In this document: in pieces, positions 35,429 to 43,779 of the stretch
Position numbering within the stretch: the stretch's first letter is position 1
Layout: every line of letters starts with the position of its first letter
Source: an uncultured bacterium
GTDB taxonomy: Bacteria > Bacteroidota > Bacteroidia > Chitinophagales > Chitinophagaceae
DNA length: 64,000 nt
Direction: 5' to 3'
Assembly (NCBI GenBank): GCA_903826405.1
Contig: CAIKEH010000051.1
Span: forward strand, 1 to 64,000
Translations under genes and position numbers: made by a program
Notes under the pieces: model-generated
What the model saw: the letters and a program-made list of their open reading frames with translations, nothing else
Database searches by the model: none
What the model was told of the DNA's origin: nothing

Positions 35429-36382
35429 ATGAAAGTAATAGACCATATCAATCAGGCAAAGGGCACTTTGATCTCTTTTGAGATACTTCCACCACTGAAG
35501 GGGAAGAACATCAATTCCATTTATGATCATCTGGATCCCCTCATGGAATTCAAGCCTTCTTTCATAAATGTAACCTATCATCGCAGTGAGCAGACTTTCA
35601 AGAAAAAAGCGGATGGTACTTTTGAGCGTGTGGAGATACGTAAACGTCCGGGCACCGTGGCTATCTGTGCCGCGATCATGAATCATTACAGGATCGATGC
35701 CGTTCCCCACCTGATCTGCGGTGGCTTCAACAAGAGGGAGACTGAGGATGCGCTGATCGATCTCAATTTCTTAGGTATAGACAATGTGCTTGTCCTGCGC
35801 GGTGATGCTGCTAAGAACGAGACTTTTTTTGAAGCTGAACCCGGCGGACATCGATATGCGATCGATTTATTGCGTCAGGTGTCCAATCTGAACAACGGTA
35901 TCTATCTGGAAGAAGACATCCGTGATGGATTTCGTACCAAATATTGCATCGGCGTGGCCGGGTATCCCGAGAAGCATTTCGAGGCTCCCAACTTGGAAAC
36001 GGACCTCGAGTTCCTCAAAAAGAAGGTTGATGCCGGTGCTGATTATATTGTCACTCAGATGTTCTTCGACAATGCGAAGTATTTCCAGTTCGTTGAAAGC
36101 TGCCGCCAGACGGGCATCAACGTGCCTATCATACCGGGTATGAAGCCCATTACGAACAAGAAGCAATTGAACGTCATCCCTCGTACCTTCCATGTGGACA
36201 TACCCACGGATCTGAGCCATGAAATCCTGAAGTGTAAAAACGATGAGGACGTTGAGCGGGTGGGAACTGAATGGTTGGTCGCACAATCCAAGGAGCTCAA
36301 AAAAGCCGGTGTCCCGGTCCTGCATTATTACACCTTGGGTAAGGCTAAGATCATACACGATACGGTGATGCAGGTCATGTAG
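35429..36382 (+). CDS. metF: Methylenetetrahydrofolate reductase MetF
   Basis: A 317-residue flavoenzyme that reduces methylenetetrahydrofolate to methyltetrahydrofolate for methionine synthesis. It has the (beta/alpha)8 barrel, with SFEILPPLKGKN, the FAD/substrate region VLRGDAAKNE, and DAGADYIVTQMFFDN. The conserved HFYT-like end is present as LHYYTLGKAK. The open frame reaches 35396, but the ATG at 35429 is the natural start. Divergent from lptB; convergent with the PPIase gene. Confidence 0.95.
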   Translation: MKVIDHINQAKGTLISFEILPPLKGKNINSIYDHLDPLMEFKPSFINVTYHRSEQTFKKKADGTFERVEIRKRPGTVAICAAIMNHYRIDAVPHLICGGFNKRETEDALIDLNFLGIDNVLVLRGDAAKNETFFEAEPGGHRYAIDLLRQVSNLNNGIYLEEDIRDGFRTKYCIGVAGYPEKHFEAPNLETDLEFLKKKVDAGADYIVTQMFFDNAKYFQFVESCRQTGINVPIIPGMKPITNKKQLNVIPRTFHVDIPTDLSHEILKCKNDEDVERVGTEWLVAQSKELKKAGVPVLHYYTLGKAKIIHDTVMQVM

Positions 36383-36407
36383 AGGTTAAGCCTGAGTAGT
36401 AGCCAAT

Positions 36408-38363
36408 TCATCTATTCAACTGTTGCCAAATCGTTTTGTCCAGCCTGACCGGGTATTTCTTTTTCAATTCCTCGATCCATTTGTCCTCCAATACCTGCTG
36501 ATAATCATTGATGACCAGACCGCGGGCCTCGTCAAAGCTGCGCTGGGCGGGAGCTGGGTATGTCCGCAACACCATGGCTAAGGATGCCGTGCGATCGATC
36601 TCGTTGATGAGCAGGGGAGAGATATATCCAGCCTTCACCAGTGAAGGGTCTGTAGCACGGATCTGCCCGATCTCGAATCTGCCACTGTCCGTCATCACCT
36701 TTCCGGATGAAGCCTCTGCCAACTGCCTCCATTTTTTTGGATCGGCCTGGATATCCGCGCGCGTGCTCACGGCAAGGGATGAATCGGTCGCGTTGATCAT
36801 GATCGCATCTGCACTGGGCCCCCATTGGTATCTGTCCTTATGATCGCCATAGTATTTTTTCAGGACAGAAACGTCGGAAGAGGCTTTGTTCCAGACCTTC
36901 CTCTCCATGACCTCGAAAAGCAAGTTGCCGTCCCTGAATTCTTCAAGTTGGGCCTTGTAGGCCGGATTGTAATCCTCAAGGTGGTCACTGTAATATCCTA
37001 CTGCGGAAAAGGTGCGGAATTTTTCCATGTGGTAGGGATATTTCTTCGGAGTCTGTACATCATTGGTGTACATGGACCTGATGTACCGCAACCAATCGGA
37101 TACGAGTATGTTCTTTTGAGCAAAGGATAATAGTTTGGTTCTGGCATCCACTTTGCCGGCGGAAAATGACTTCTGTTTCAGCAGGAAGCTGTCGGTCACC
37201 TGCCAGAGTGCGGCTTCATTCACTGGTAGGGTACGCATCTCCGTGACCTTGATCAGATCCTTTTCGAAACGCGTTCGTGCCAGGTCCTTCCTGCTCTCGG
37301 TGTTGAGTCGGGTCCTGATTTCGGCCAATGCTTTTTCTCGATCTTTCTCCGAGGCCAGGATGCTATTCCTGCGGATGATGTGCAGCCCATATTCGGATGG
37401 CACGGGGGGGGATACCTGTCCGTCTTGGGTGAGTGCGAAGACGGCATTTTCAAATGAAGGGGTGTATTGCCCCACACTCACTTCTCCCAGCTGGCCTCCA
37501 TTCTGATACGTTGATCTGTCATCACTGAATTGTCTGGCCATGTCCTCGAAGGATGCGCCATTCCGGATCGCCAGCAGAATACTGTCGGCTAATTTTTTTC
37601 TGGCTTCTTGCATGTCTACGCCGGAATTTGGTGGCGTGGCGATGAGGATCTGTGAAACATTCATTCTACCCAAGGCCTGCCGTTCCTCCGTTTTCCTGAT
37701 GAAGTGGTATCCGGCGCTGGTGACTATAGGACCGGCGGATTCACCAACTTTAAGCGAGTAGGCTGCATTCTCGAGCGGATAGGGCAATACAAAAACGGTT
37801 ATGTAACCGAGGTCGCCTCCATTTATGGAGACAGAAGGGTCGCTGGAATATTCACGGGCCAGCTTGCTGAAATCCTCTCCCTTTGCCAATTTATCCTTCA
37901 CCAGTTTCGCCTTTGCAGCGGCACTTGTGCTGTCCACGGATGATGGCGTAGTGGGGTCACTTGGGGAAGCTGAGTAATCTGCGCGATAGGGTATGAAGAT
38001 ATGTGACACGCGGATGTCCTTCTGGCTACGCGTATAAGCTTCTTCGGTCATGCGTCGGAGTTCGGATTCGTCGGTGAGGTAGGCACCTTCGATCTGATGT
38101 CGAAAACCCTGCAGATCCGATTTTTGATTAGGAATCGTGTCCAGTTTCATGTCATAGGCGTCTCGCACTTTCAGTTTGAAGCGAGTGTAGAGTTCGAGGT
38201 AATCTTCTCTTGCCTTGGCATTGTCCTCTCCAGTGTTGTTCTTCCGGTATGCACGCATGAATTCGTCCTGGCTGACCTTGTAGGGGCCATAGGTGAAAAG
38301 CGTCTGCGCACTAAGGGCTAAGGGCAACAGAAAAAAGGTCAACAGAGGAAGAATACGGTACAT
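36408..38363 (-). CDS. Double-parvulin periplasmic peptidylprolyl isomerase
   Basis: A 651-residue exported PPIase. The signal peptide is MYRILPLLTFFLLPLALSAQ. There are two tandem PPIC/rotamase domains (about 115-225 and 230-335), each with the F-x-x-L-A-R-x-(Y/F)-S-x-D block: FSKLAREYSSDPS and FEDMARQFSDDRS. The remaining 300 residues are helical and charged, with an ending like the SurA/PpiD core. It probably helps fold outer-membrane proteins. It follows the TlpA-like gene by 9 nt in one operon, which links disulfide/redox work to folding. Confidence 0.86.
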   Translation of the reverse strand: MYRILPLLTFFLLPLALSAQTLFTYGPYKVSQDEFMRAYRKNNTGEDNAKAREDYLELYTRFKLKVRDAYDMKLDTIPNQKSDLQGFRHQIEGAYLTDESELRRMTEEAYTRSQKDIRVSHIFIPYRADYSASPSDPTTPSSVDSTSAAAKAKLVKDKLAKGEDFSKLAREYSSDPSVSINGGDLGYITVFVLPYPLENAAYSLKVGESAGPIVTSAGYHFIRKTEERQALGRMNVSQILIATPPNSGVDMQEARKKLADSILLAIRNGASFEDMARQFSDDRSTYQNGGQLGEVSVGQYTPSFENAVFALTQDGQVSPPVPSEYGLHIIRRNSILASEKDREKALAEIRTRLNTESRKDLARTRFEKDLIKVTEMRTLPVNEAALWQVTDSFLLKQKSFSAGKVDARTKLLSFAQKNILVSDWLRYIRSMYTNDVQTPKKYPYHMEKFRTFSAVGYYSDHLEDYNPAYKAQLEEFRDGNLLFEVMERKVWNKASSDVSVLKKYYGDHKDRYQWGPSADAIMINATDSSLAVSTRADIQADPKKWRQLAEASSGKVMTDSGRFEIGQIRATDPSLVKAGYISPLLINEIDRTASLAMVLRTYPAPAQRSFDEARGLVINDYQQVLEDKWIEELKKKYPVRLDKTIWQQLNR

Positions 38364-38372
38364 GATCTCGGA

Positions 38373-39872
38373 TTATGGGGAAGGATATTTTTTCAGGCTT
38401 ACATCCAGAAACTGGTCCAGCTGTTCATAGCTGAGTTTCTTGGCCAGAATGCGTTTTTCTTTGTCCAGCAGATAGAGCATGGGTGTCTGGTAGACATCAT
38501 ACAATTGCCTGAAGCCCGGTCTATTTGCTGCAGCATCCGCATCCTTCATTTCCTGAGTCTGATAAACATGTATCCAGTCCTTCAGGTTATGTGTTCGGAT
38601 GTATTTGAGCCAGTTTTCCTTGCCCCCGTCCGTCATGACACCATAAAGTCGAACACCATTTGCTTTCCATTTATTCTGGTAAATGCTGTCGAGTTTGGGA
38701 ACCTCAGCCTGACAGTGGCTGCAGGTGGGGTCCCAGAAGCAGATCACGACGAACTTGGCATCGACACCATAAAGAGGTCTCGATTTGCCCAGCGTATCGA
38801 TCATTTCCATATTCGCACCTTTTTCACCCAGTTGATTCGCCATGAGGCTGTATCCGCGATCGAAAATGAATTTCTTGTATTTCTCGGTCATCCAGCTGTC
38901 CGCGGCTCCGGTCAGGTAGTATTTCTCGAAAAGCCAGACGTAAACCTTGTCCTGTCCCATGTAAGCGGGGTTGACATATTTATCCGTCAGGGCGGAGAGC
39001 ACATAGCGTGACATCTCTTTATTGGACTTGGATGCTTGGAGGATAGGCGCGGCTGCTTGGATGATGGAGTCGGAGGACTGAGGAAGTACGGTGCCGAAAT
39101 AACGGTCGAATTTAGGCAGGAACACCGGCGTGCGCAGCAATCTTTCATCGGTGAAGGAGATGCCATCCCAATAATGTGATTTGTAATATTGGTACGCGTA
39201 TGCGGAATCGTATTTGCCTCCCGGATGCCGTTCTGCAGGGGGGATCGTTGGTTCCTTCAGCAGGGTGAAGATCGACGATAGCAAGTGGTCGGGATGCTGC
39301 TTGCGGAATTCATCCCTGTATGCATTCATCTCCGTAGTTAGATTGGCCATCTGCTGGCGTATGGCTGCCGAATCTTTGGAGGTAGCGCCGGTAAGTTTAT
39401 CCTGCAAGGCCTTGAACTTGATCCCGAGTTCATAAGAACTCTTCTGATAATCTCCGAAAAGCGTATTGTCCGTAGAGTTCAGGAATTGTGTCTTGGTGAT
39501 GACATCACTGCTGTCCGAAATGATGGTGAAATGCTGTTGTTTGTCGATGATGCATTCCACCCATCCGTTCTTTCGGGGATAGACGATCATGTAAACGCCA
39601 CCAATGAGTTTTTCCTTGCCGGTGAATACAACTTCTGACTTATCGTTCAGGCGGACGGAATCAACAAGGTATTGTTTGCTGCCAAAATGATGTCCAAGGA
39701 AAAGGAATCCTTCCTTGAAAGGCTTCATGGTAACCTTGATCTCATATCCAGGACGGGTATCCTTGATGGCGGGTATGGGTTGTTTGGGCACGGCTTTACC
39801 AGTCGATTCATTTTGGGCATGAGCCCCCAAATAGAGAATGGATATGATCAGGACAAGTAAGTTGGAACGCAT
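38373..39872 (-). CDS. TlpA-like thioredoxin-fold protein with large N-terminal region
   Basis: A 499-residue exported protein with signal MRSNLLVLIISILYLGAHAQ. The N-terminal 330 residues include a DUF4369-like beta domain (MKPFKEGFLFLGHHFGSKQYLVDSV) and a helical DUF5106-like region. The last 140 residues are a TlpA/AhpC fold with the redox motif CSHC in FWDPTCSHCQAEVPKLDSIYQ. Such proteins exchange disulfides in the periplasm. A -7 box lies at 39893-39900, and the PPIase gene is cotranscribed. Confidence 0.83.
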   Translation of the reverse strand: MRSNLLVLIISILYLGAHAQNESTGKAVPKQPIPAIKDTRPGYEIKVTMKPFKEGFLFLGHHFGSKQYLVDSVRLNDKSEVVFTGKEKLIGGVYMIVYPRKNGWVECIIDKQQHFTIISDSSDVITKTQFLNSTDNTLFGDYQKSSYELGIKFKALQDKLTGATSKDSAAIRQQMANLTTEMNAYRDEFRKQHPDHLLSSIFTLLKEPTIPPAERHPGGKYDSAYAYQYYKSHYWDGISFTDERLLRTPVFLPKFDRYFGTVLPQSSDSIIQAAAPILQASKSNKEMSRYVLSALTDKYVNPAYMGQDKVYVWLFEKYYLTGAADSWMTEKYKKFIFDRGYSLMANQLGEKGANMEMIDTLGKSRPLYGVDAKFVVICFWDPTCSHCQAEVPKLDSIYQNKWKANGVRLYGVMTDGGKENWLKYIRTHNLKDWIHVYQTQEMKDADAAANRPGFRQLYDVYQTPMLYLLDKEKRILAKKLSYEQLDQFLDVSLKKYPSP

Positions 39873-39892
39873 GGGGTAACGCGGTTAGAGAA

Positions 39893-39900
39893 CAAAAATA
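39893..39900 (-). promoter_or_regulatory. -7 box of the tlpA-like/PPIase operon
   Basis: TATTTTTG on the minus strand, 21 nt before the ATG at 39872, a full TAnnTTTG match. Confidence 0.45.
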
Positions 39901-40112
39901 TTCAAAATGGACGGGGAATTTGTTAAAAGCGAGATCAGGGGTTTGATTTTTTCTTCCTTATCAACTGATTTTTAAGGGTTTTATTGTTTTATGCCCGGCA
40001 AGCCCGCCACCGTTCCGTAACGAAAAGTTACCGTGCAGAAAAATTCAAATACGGGGAATGCTGCTACTCGTATGAAAAGACGGGGTGGGGGTTTTATTCC
40101 TAACTTGTACGT

Positions 40113-40826
40113 ATGGCCACGGAGCGGTTCTTTCATCTTAGTGAGACCTCGGCAGGGGTGCAGTTCGGTAATTTGATAGACCCGGCCCTGCACAGTAAGG
40201 TCATGCGGGCGTATCACTTTTTCAGGGAGCATCCTTTCCCTGGATTCGTTGAGGCGGTACCTGCTTATGCTTCGCTTTCCGTTTATTTCGATCCCCTGAG
40301 GTCGGCCAGAATAGGGCAGATGGATGCTGATGGCCTTTTGGAACATCTCAATGCGATGCTTGATGAGGCCATGAAATCGACCGACGTAGGTCAGGAAGAT
40401 CCAAGTTCGATAATGAAAATCCCCGTTTGCTATCATCCCCTTTTGGCCAGCGATCTGGAATGGACGGCCGAACATTGCGGGCTAGGCATGGATGAATTGA
40501 TCGCTCTTCATACAGGGACAATATATACAGTATATATGCTGGGATTCGTTCCTGGGTTCCCCTACCTGGGAATCCTGCCTGAGGGCTTGGAAGTTCCCAG
40601 AAAATCTACACCATCCGAGTCGATACCTGCTGGATCAGTGGCATTGGCTGGCCGTCAGACCGGCATCTATCCGATTTCAACACCCGGTGGATGGCAGGTC
40701 ATCGGCCGCACACCGATACTATTATTCGATCCGGGTAGGGATCCTTCCTGTTTACTGAAGCCAGGCGACAAGGTCCAGTTTGAATCCATTACTCTCCATG
40801 AATTCTTTCAAATTTCGCAGACATGA
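40113..40826 (+). CDS. pxpB: 5-oxoprolinase subunit PxpB
   Basis: A 237-residue PxpB/KipI protein. It has the family blocks LGFVPGFPYLGILPEGLEVPR and AGSVALAGRQTGIYPISTPGGWQVIGRTP. With PxpC and PxpA it forms the bacterial ATP-dependent 5-oxoprolinase, which opens 5-oxoproline (a damage product of glutamine and glutamate) to glutamate. It starts the operon and overlaps pxpC by four bases (ATGA), indicating translational coupling. Confidence 0.94.
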   Translation: MATERFFHLSETSAGVQFGNLIDPALHSKVMRAYHFFREHPFPGFVEAVPAYASLSVYFDPLRSARIGQMDADGLLEHLNAMLDEAMKSTDVGQEDPSSIMKIPVCYHPLLASDLEWTAEHCGLGMDELIALHTGTIYTVYMLGFVPGFPYLGILPEGLEVPRKSTPSESIPAGSVALAGRQTGIYPISTPGGWQVIGRTPILLFDPGRDPSCLLKPGDKVQFESITLHEFFQISQT

Positions 40827-41824
40827 GTATCCGGGTGATTAAAGGTGGACTTCAAGCCATTCTGCAAGACAGGGGTAGACCGGGTTATCAAGACTGGGGT
40901 GTGCCGGTAGGTGGTGCCATGGATGACTGGTCTTCCCGCTTGGCCAATCTGTTGGTGGGCAACGATCCGGGTGAGGCGGTATTGGAGATCACATTGCAGG
41001 GCATGGCCCTGCTCTTCGAGTCCGAGCACCTCATTGCACTGACCGGAGCGGGATCGGAGGTGCGTATGGATGGGAAGGTCATTCCTTTCGGGAGGGCCAT
41101 CTTGGTGAAGCCGTGGTCCGCCATACGCTTCCACCCCTCATCCTCCGGATGCCGGACCTATCTTTCCATTTCAGGAGGCTTCGAAATTAAAGCGGTAATG
41201 GGTAGCCGAAGTACCTACCTTCCGGCAGCATGGGGTGGCTTTCAGGGTCGTGCCCTGGAAGCCGGTGATGTGCTGGAGATTGGAGCACGAAGAAACGGGC
41301 TTTCAGAGGCCATCATGCGAGATCTGCGGGAGCATGGCCATGGTTCTGGCATCGCCCACTGGTCAGTGGCAGCCATCGGTGCCCCTGATCTGTCCAGGCG
41401 TGCCGTCCGATTCATAAAAGGCCCAGAATGGGATTGGTTGAGTGAAGACCAACAGCATCGGTTCTCGAGCCAGCCCTTCGTCATAACGAGTCGTTCAAAC
41501 AGGATGGGATATCGGCTTCGCGGTCAGCCATTGACGATAATTCCCTCCCGTGAAATGGTCTCTGCGGCGGTGACCCGCGGCAGTGTACAGCTCACTCATG
41601 AAGGACAGCCGGTTCTGCTGATGGCCGATGCACAGACCACGGGAGGTTACCCACGGATCGCGCAGGTTGCAGCAGTGGATCTTCCCGTATGTGCACAGTA
41701 CCGACCTGGTGATAGGATCCGATTCATACCCGTATCTTTCCTTGAAGCAAGGCAGGCCTATTTCGATCGTGAGGCCGAGCTTCTGGGGATCGCCAAAAAC
41801 ATCGAACTCAATTTCAATTCCTGA
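40823..41824 (+). CDS. pxpC: 5-oxoprolinase subunit PxpC
   Basis: A 333-residue PxpC/KipA protein, with DRGRPGYQDWGVPVGGAMDDWSSRLANLLVGN near the start and the C-terminal region SNRMGYRLRGQPL and QTTGGYPRIAQV. It is fused to nothing and has the usual length. It partners PxpB and PxpA in 5-oxoproline hydrolysis. The start overlaps the pxpB stop, and pxpA follows after 5 nt. Confidence 0.94.
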   Translation: MSIRVIKGGLQAILQDRGRPGYQDWGVPVGGAMDDWSSRLANLLVGNDPGEAVLEITLQGMALLFESEHLIALTGAGSEVRMDGKVIPFGRAILVKPWSAIRFHPSSSGCRTYLSISGGFEIKAVMGSRSTYLPAAWGGFQGRALEAGDVLEIGARRNGLSEAIMRDLREHGHGSGIAHWSVAAIGAPDLSRRAVRFIKGPEWDWLSEDQQHRFSSQPFVITSRSNRMGYRLRGQPLTIIPSREMVSAAVTRGSVQLTHEGQPVLLMADAQTTGGYPRIAQVAAVDLPVCAQYRPGDRIRFIPVSFLEARQAYFDREAELLGIAKNIELNFNS

Positions 41825-41829
41825 AAGTC

Positions 41830-42594
41830 ATGCACATCGATATCAATTGCGACATGGGAGAAAGCTATGGCGCTTGGCAAATGGGCAACGACTCCCACTT
41901 GATGCCCTTCATCTCCTCGGCGAATATCGCCTGTGGTTTTCACGGGGGAGACCCGGTGGTGATCAGGGAAACCATACTGCTTGCCATGAACCATGACGTG
42001 GTCATTGGTGCCCACCCGTCTTATCCAGACCTTCAGGGTTTCGGGAGGAGGGTGATCCAGATGCCTCCCCCGGAAGTTTATGCTCATGTACTTTATCAGA
42101 TCGGAGCACTGAAAGGTATGGTGGAAGCTTCCGGTGGCCGGCTTCATCACGTCAAGCCTCATGGAGCCTTGTACAATGAGGCTGCCAGAGATCCTGATCT
42201 GGCTGCTGCGATCGTAAGCGCCATACGGGATGTCGATGCTTCCCTCATCCTTTACGGGCTGTCGGGAAGTGAGCTCGTCCGTGCTGCAAGGGCAGTCGGT
42301 CTTTCTTGTGCGGAAGAGGTTTTCGCCGATCGCAGTTACCGGACCGACGGATCCCTCACCCCCAGATCCTTTTCTGGAGCCCTTCTGGCTAGTGCCGAGC
42401 AGGCCGCCGCACAGGTACTGGAAATGGTCCTCGAACATCAAGTAACGGCAACGGATGGTCGAAAGGTGCAGATCCAGGCCGATACTGTTTGTATACATGG
42501 AGACGGGCAGCATGCTTTATCCATTGCCCGGGCCGTGCATGCTGCACTGGGTGCAGAGGGCATTCTCGTCAAACCTTTTACCACGACATCATGA
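41830..42594 (+). CDS. pxpA: 5-oxoprolinase subunit PxpA (LamB/YcsF family)
   Basis: A 254-residue LamB/YcsF protein. The start MHIDINCDMGESYGAWQMGND, then SANIACGFHGGDP and IGAHPSYPDLQGFGRR carry the acidic and histidine residues of the polysaccharide-deacetylase-like barrel. It is the third subunit of 5-oxoprolinase. The stop codon overlaps the ATG of the transporter gene by four bases, so the whole unit pxpB-pxpC-pxpA-transporter is one tightly packed operon. Confidence 0.95.
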   Translation: MHIDINCDMGESYGAWQMGNDSHLMPFISSANIACGFHGGDPVVIRETILLAMNHDVVIGAHPSYPDLQGFGRRVIQMPPPEVYAHVLYQIGALKGMVEASGGRLHHVKPHGALYNEAARDPDLAAAIVSAIRDVDASLILYGLSGSELVRAARAVGLSCAEEVFADRSYRTDGSLTPRSFSGALLASAEQAAAQVLEMVLEHQVTATDGRKVQIQADTVCIHGDGQHALSIARAVHAALGAEGILVKPFTTTS

Positions 42595-43775
42595 ATGCCC
42601 TGAAAAGGATAGCATCATCCCCACTGGTGTCCGCTGCATTCCTGATGGCCACCTCCGCCATCGGACCTGGCTTCCTGACACAGACCGCCGTTTTCACGGA
42701 CAGACTCGGTGCGAGTTTCGCATTCGTGATCCTGGTCTCCATCATTTTAGATATCGGCGTCCAATTGAATATCTGGAGGATTCTTGCGGTTAGCGGTATA
42801 CGTGCTCAGGACATAGCGAATCAGGTGGTACCGGGTGCCGGATATCTGCTCTCCGGACTCATTGCTATCGGAGGCCTCGCTTTCAACGTGGGCAATCTTG
42901 CCGGAACCGGACTTGGACTGCAGGTTTTAACGGGAATGGATACACGATATGGGGCGATCGCTAGCGCCTTGGTGGCCATGGGCATTTTCGGAATGCGCCA
43001 GGGGTTGGTTTGGATGGATGGGATCGCCCGTGTCTTGGGTGTCTTGATGCTGGTGCTAACGGGGTATGTGGTCCTGCATGCGCATCCTCCCTTAAGGCTC
43101 GCAGTTCAGAAAGCCGTACTGCCCGACCGGGTGGATGGAACCGCCATCATCACCCTTGTAGGTGGTACCGTCGGCGGTTACATCTGTTTCGCGGGTGGGC
43201 ATCGATTACTCGATAGCGGGGTGAAAGGCGTTTCCGCCCTGCCAGAGGTGGATCGATCCGCCGTGACCGGGATCACCTTGGCTGCCTTAATGCGCGTCCT
43301 GCTTTTTCTCGCTGCACTGGGTGTGGTCAGCCAGGGCTTCATTTTACAGAAGGGCAACCCTGCCGCCTCCGTTTTCCAATTGGCAGCGGGCGAAAATGGT
43401 TACATGTTGTTTGGGATGGTGATGTGGTGTGCCGCGATCACATCGGTCACTGGGTCAGCTTATACATCGGTTTCTTTTCTGAAAACCTTCCATCCCGCTC
43501 TGGAGAAAAGATCGACCTGGCTGACCATGATCTTCATTGCCTTCTCTGCTTTGGTATACATCGCCATCGGGAACCCAGTGAAGGTTCTGGTTGCCGTTGG
43601 CGCGATAAATGGATTCGTCCTGCCCTTGGCGCTAGGATTGATGCTGCTGGGTGCGTATCGTTCCAGGGTAATGAAGGGGTACAGGCATCCCTTATGGCTG
43701 ACGGCATTCGGAATCGCCGTTATCATCGCCTTGCTTTGGATCTCGATGCTTGCTATTCGGAAAGGGATCTGGTGA
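42591..43775 (+). CDS. NRAMP-fold transporter (YcsG-like) without the metal-binding motif
   Basis: A 394-residue protein with about 11 membrane segments and the LeuT/NRAMP plan. The first helix has SAIGPGFLTQTAVFTDRLG. Canonical NRAMP metal transporters have DPGN at that point, but here it reads GPGF (residues 25-28), and the MPH motif of helix 6 is also absent: the equivalent loop reads GGTVGGYICFAGG. It is therefore unlikely to carry divalent metals. The operon context with 5-oxoprolinase suggests uptake of 5-oxoproline or a related acid. The real start is the ATG at 42591, overlapping pxpA; an upstream frame from 42489 is an artefact. Confidence 0.85.
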   Translation: MNALKRIASSPLVSAAFLMATSAIGPGFLTQTAVFTDRLGASFAFVILVSIILDIGVQLNIWRILAVSGIRAQDIANQVVPGAGYLLSGLIAIGGLAFNVGNLAGTGLGLQVLTGMDTRYGAIASALVAMGIFGMRQGLVWMDGIARVLGVLMLVLTGYVVLHAHPPLRLAVQKAVLPDRVDGTAIITLVGGTVGGYICFAGGHRLLDSGVKGVSALPEVDRSAVTGITLAALMRVLLFLAALGVVSQGFILQKGNPAASVFQLAAGENGYMLFGMVMWCAAITSVTGSAYTSVSFLKTFHPALEKRSTWLTMIFIAFSALVYIAIGNPVKVLVAVGAINGFVLPLALGLMLLGAYRSRVMKGYRHPLWLTAFGIAVIIALLWISMLAIRKGIW

Positions 43776-43779
43776 AGGG

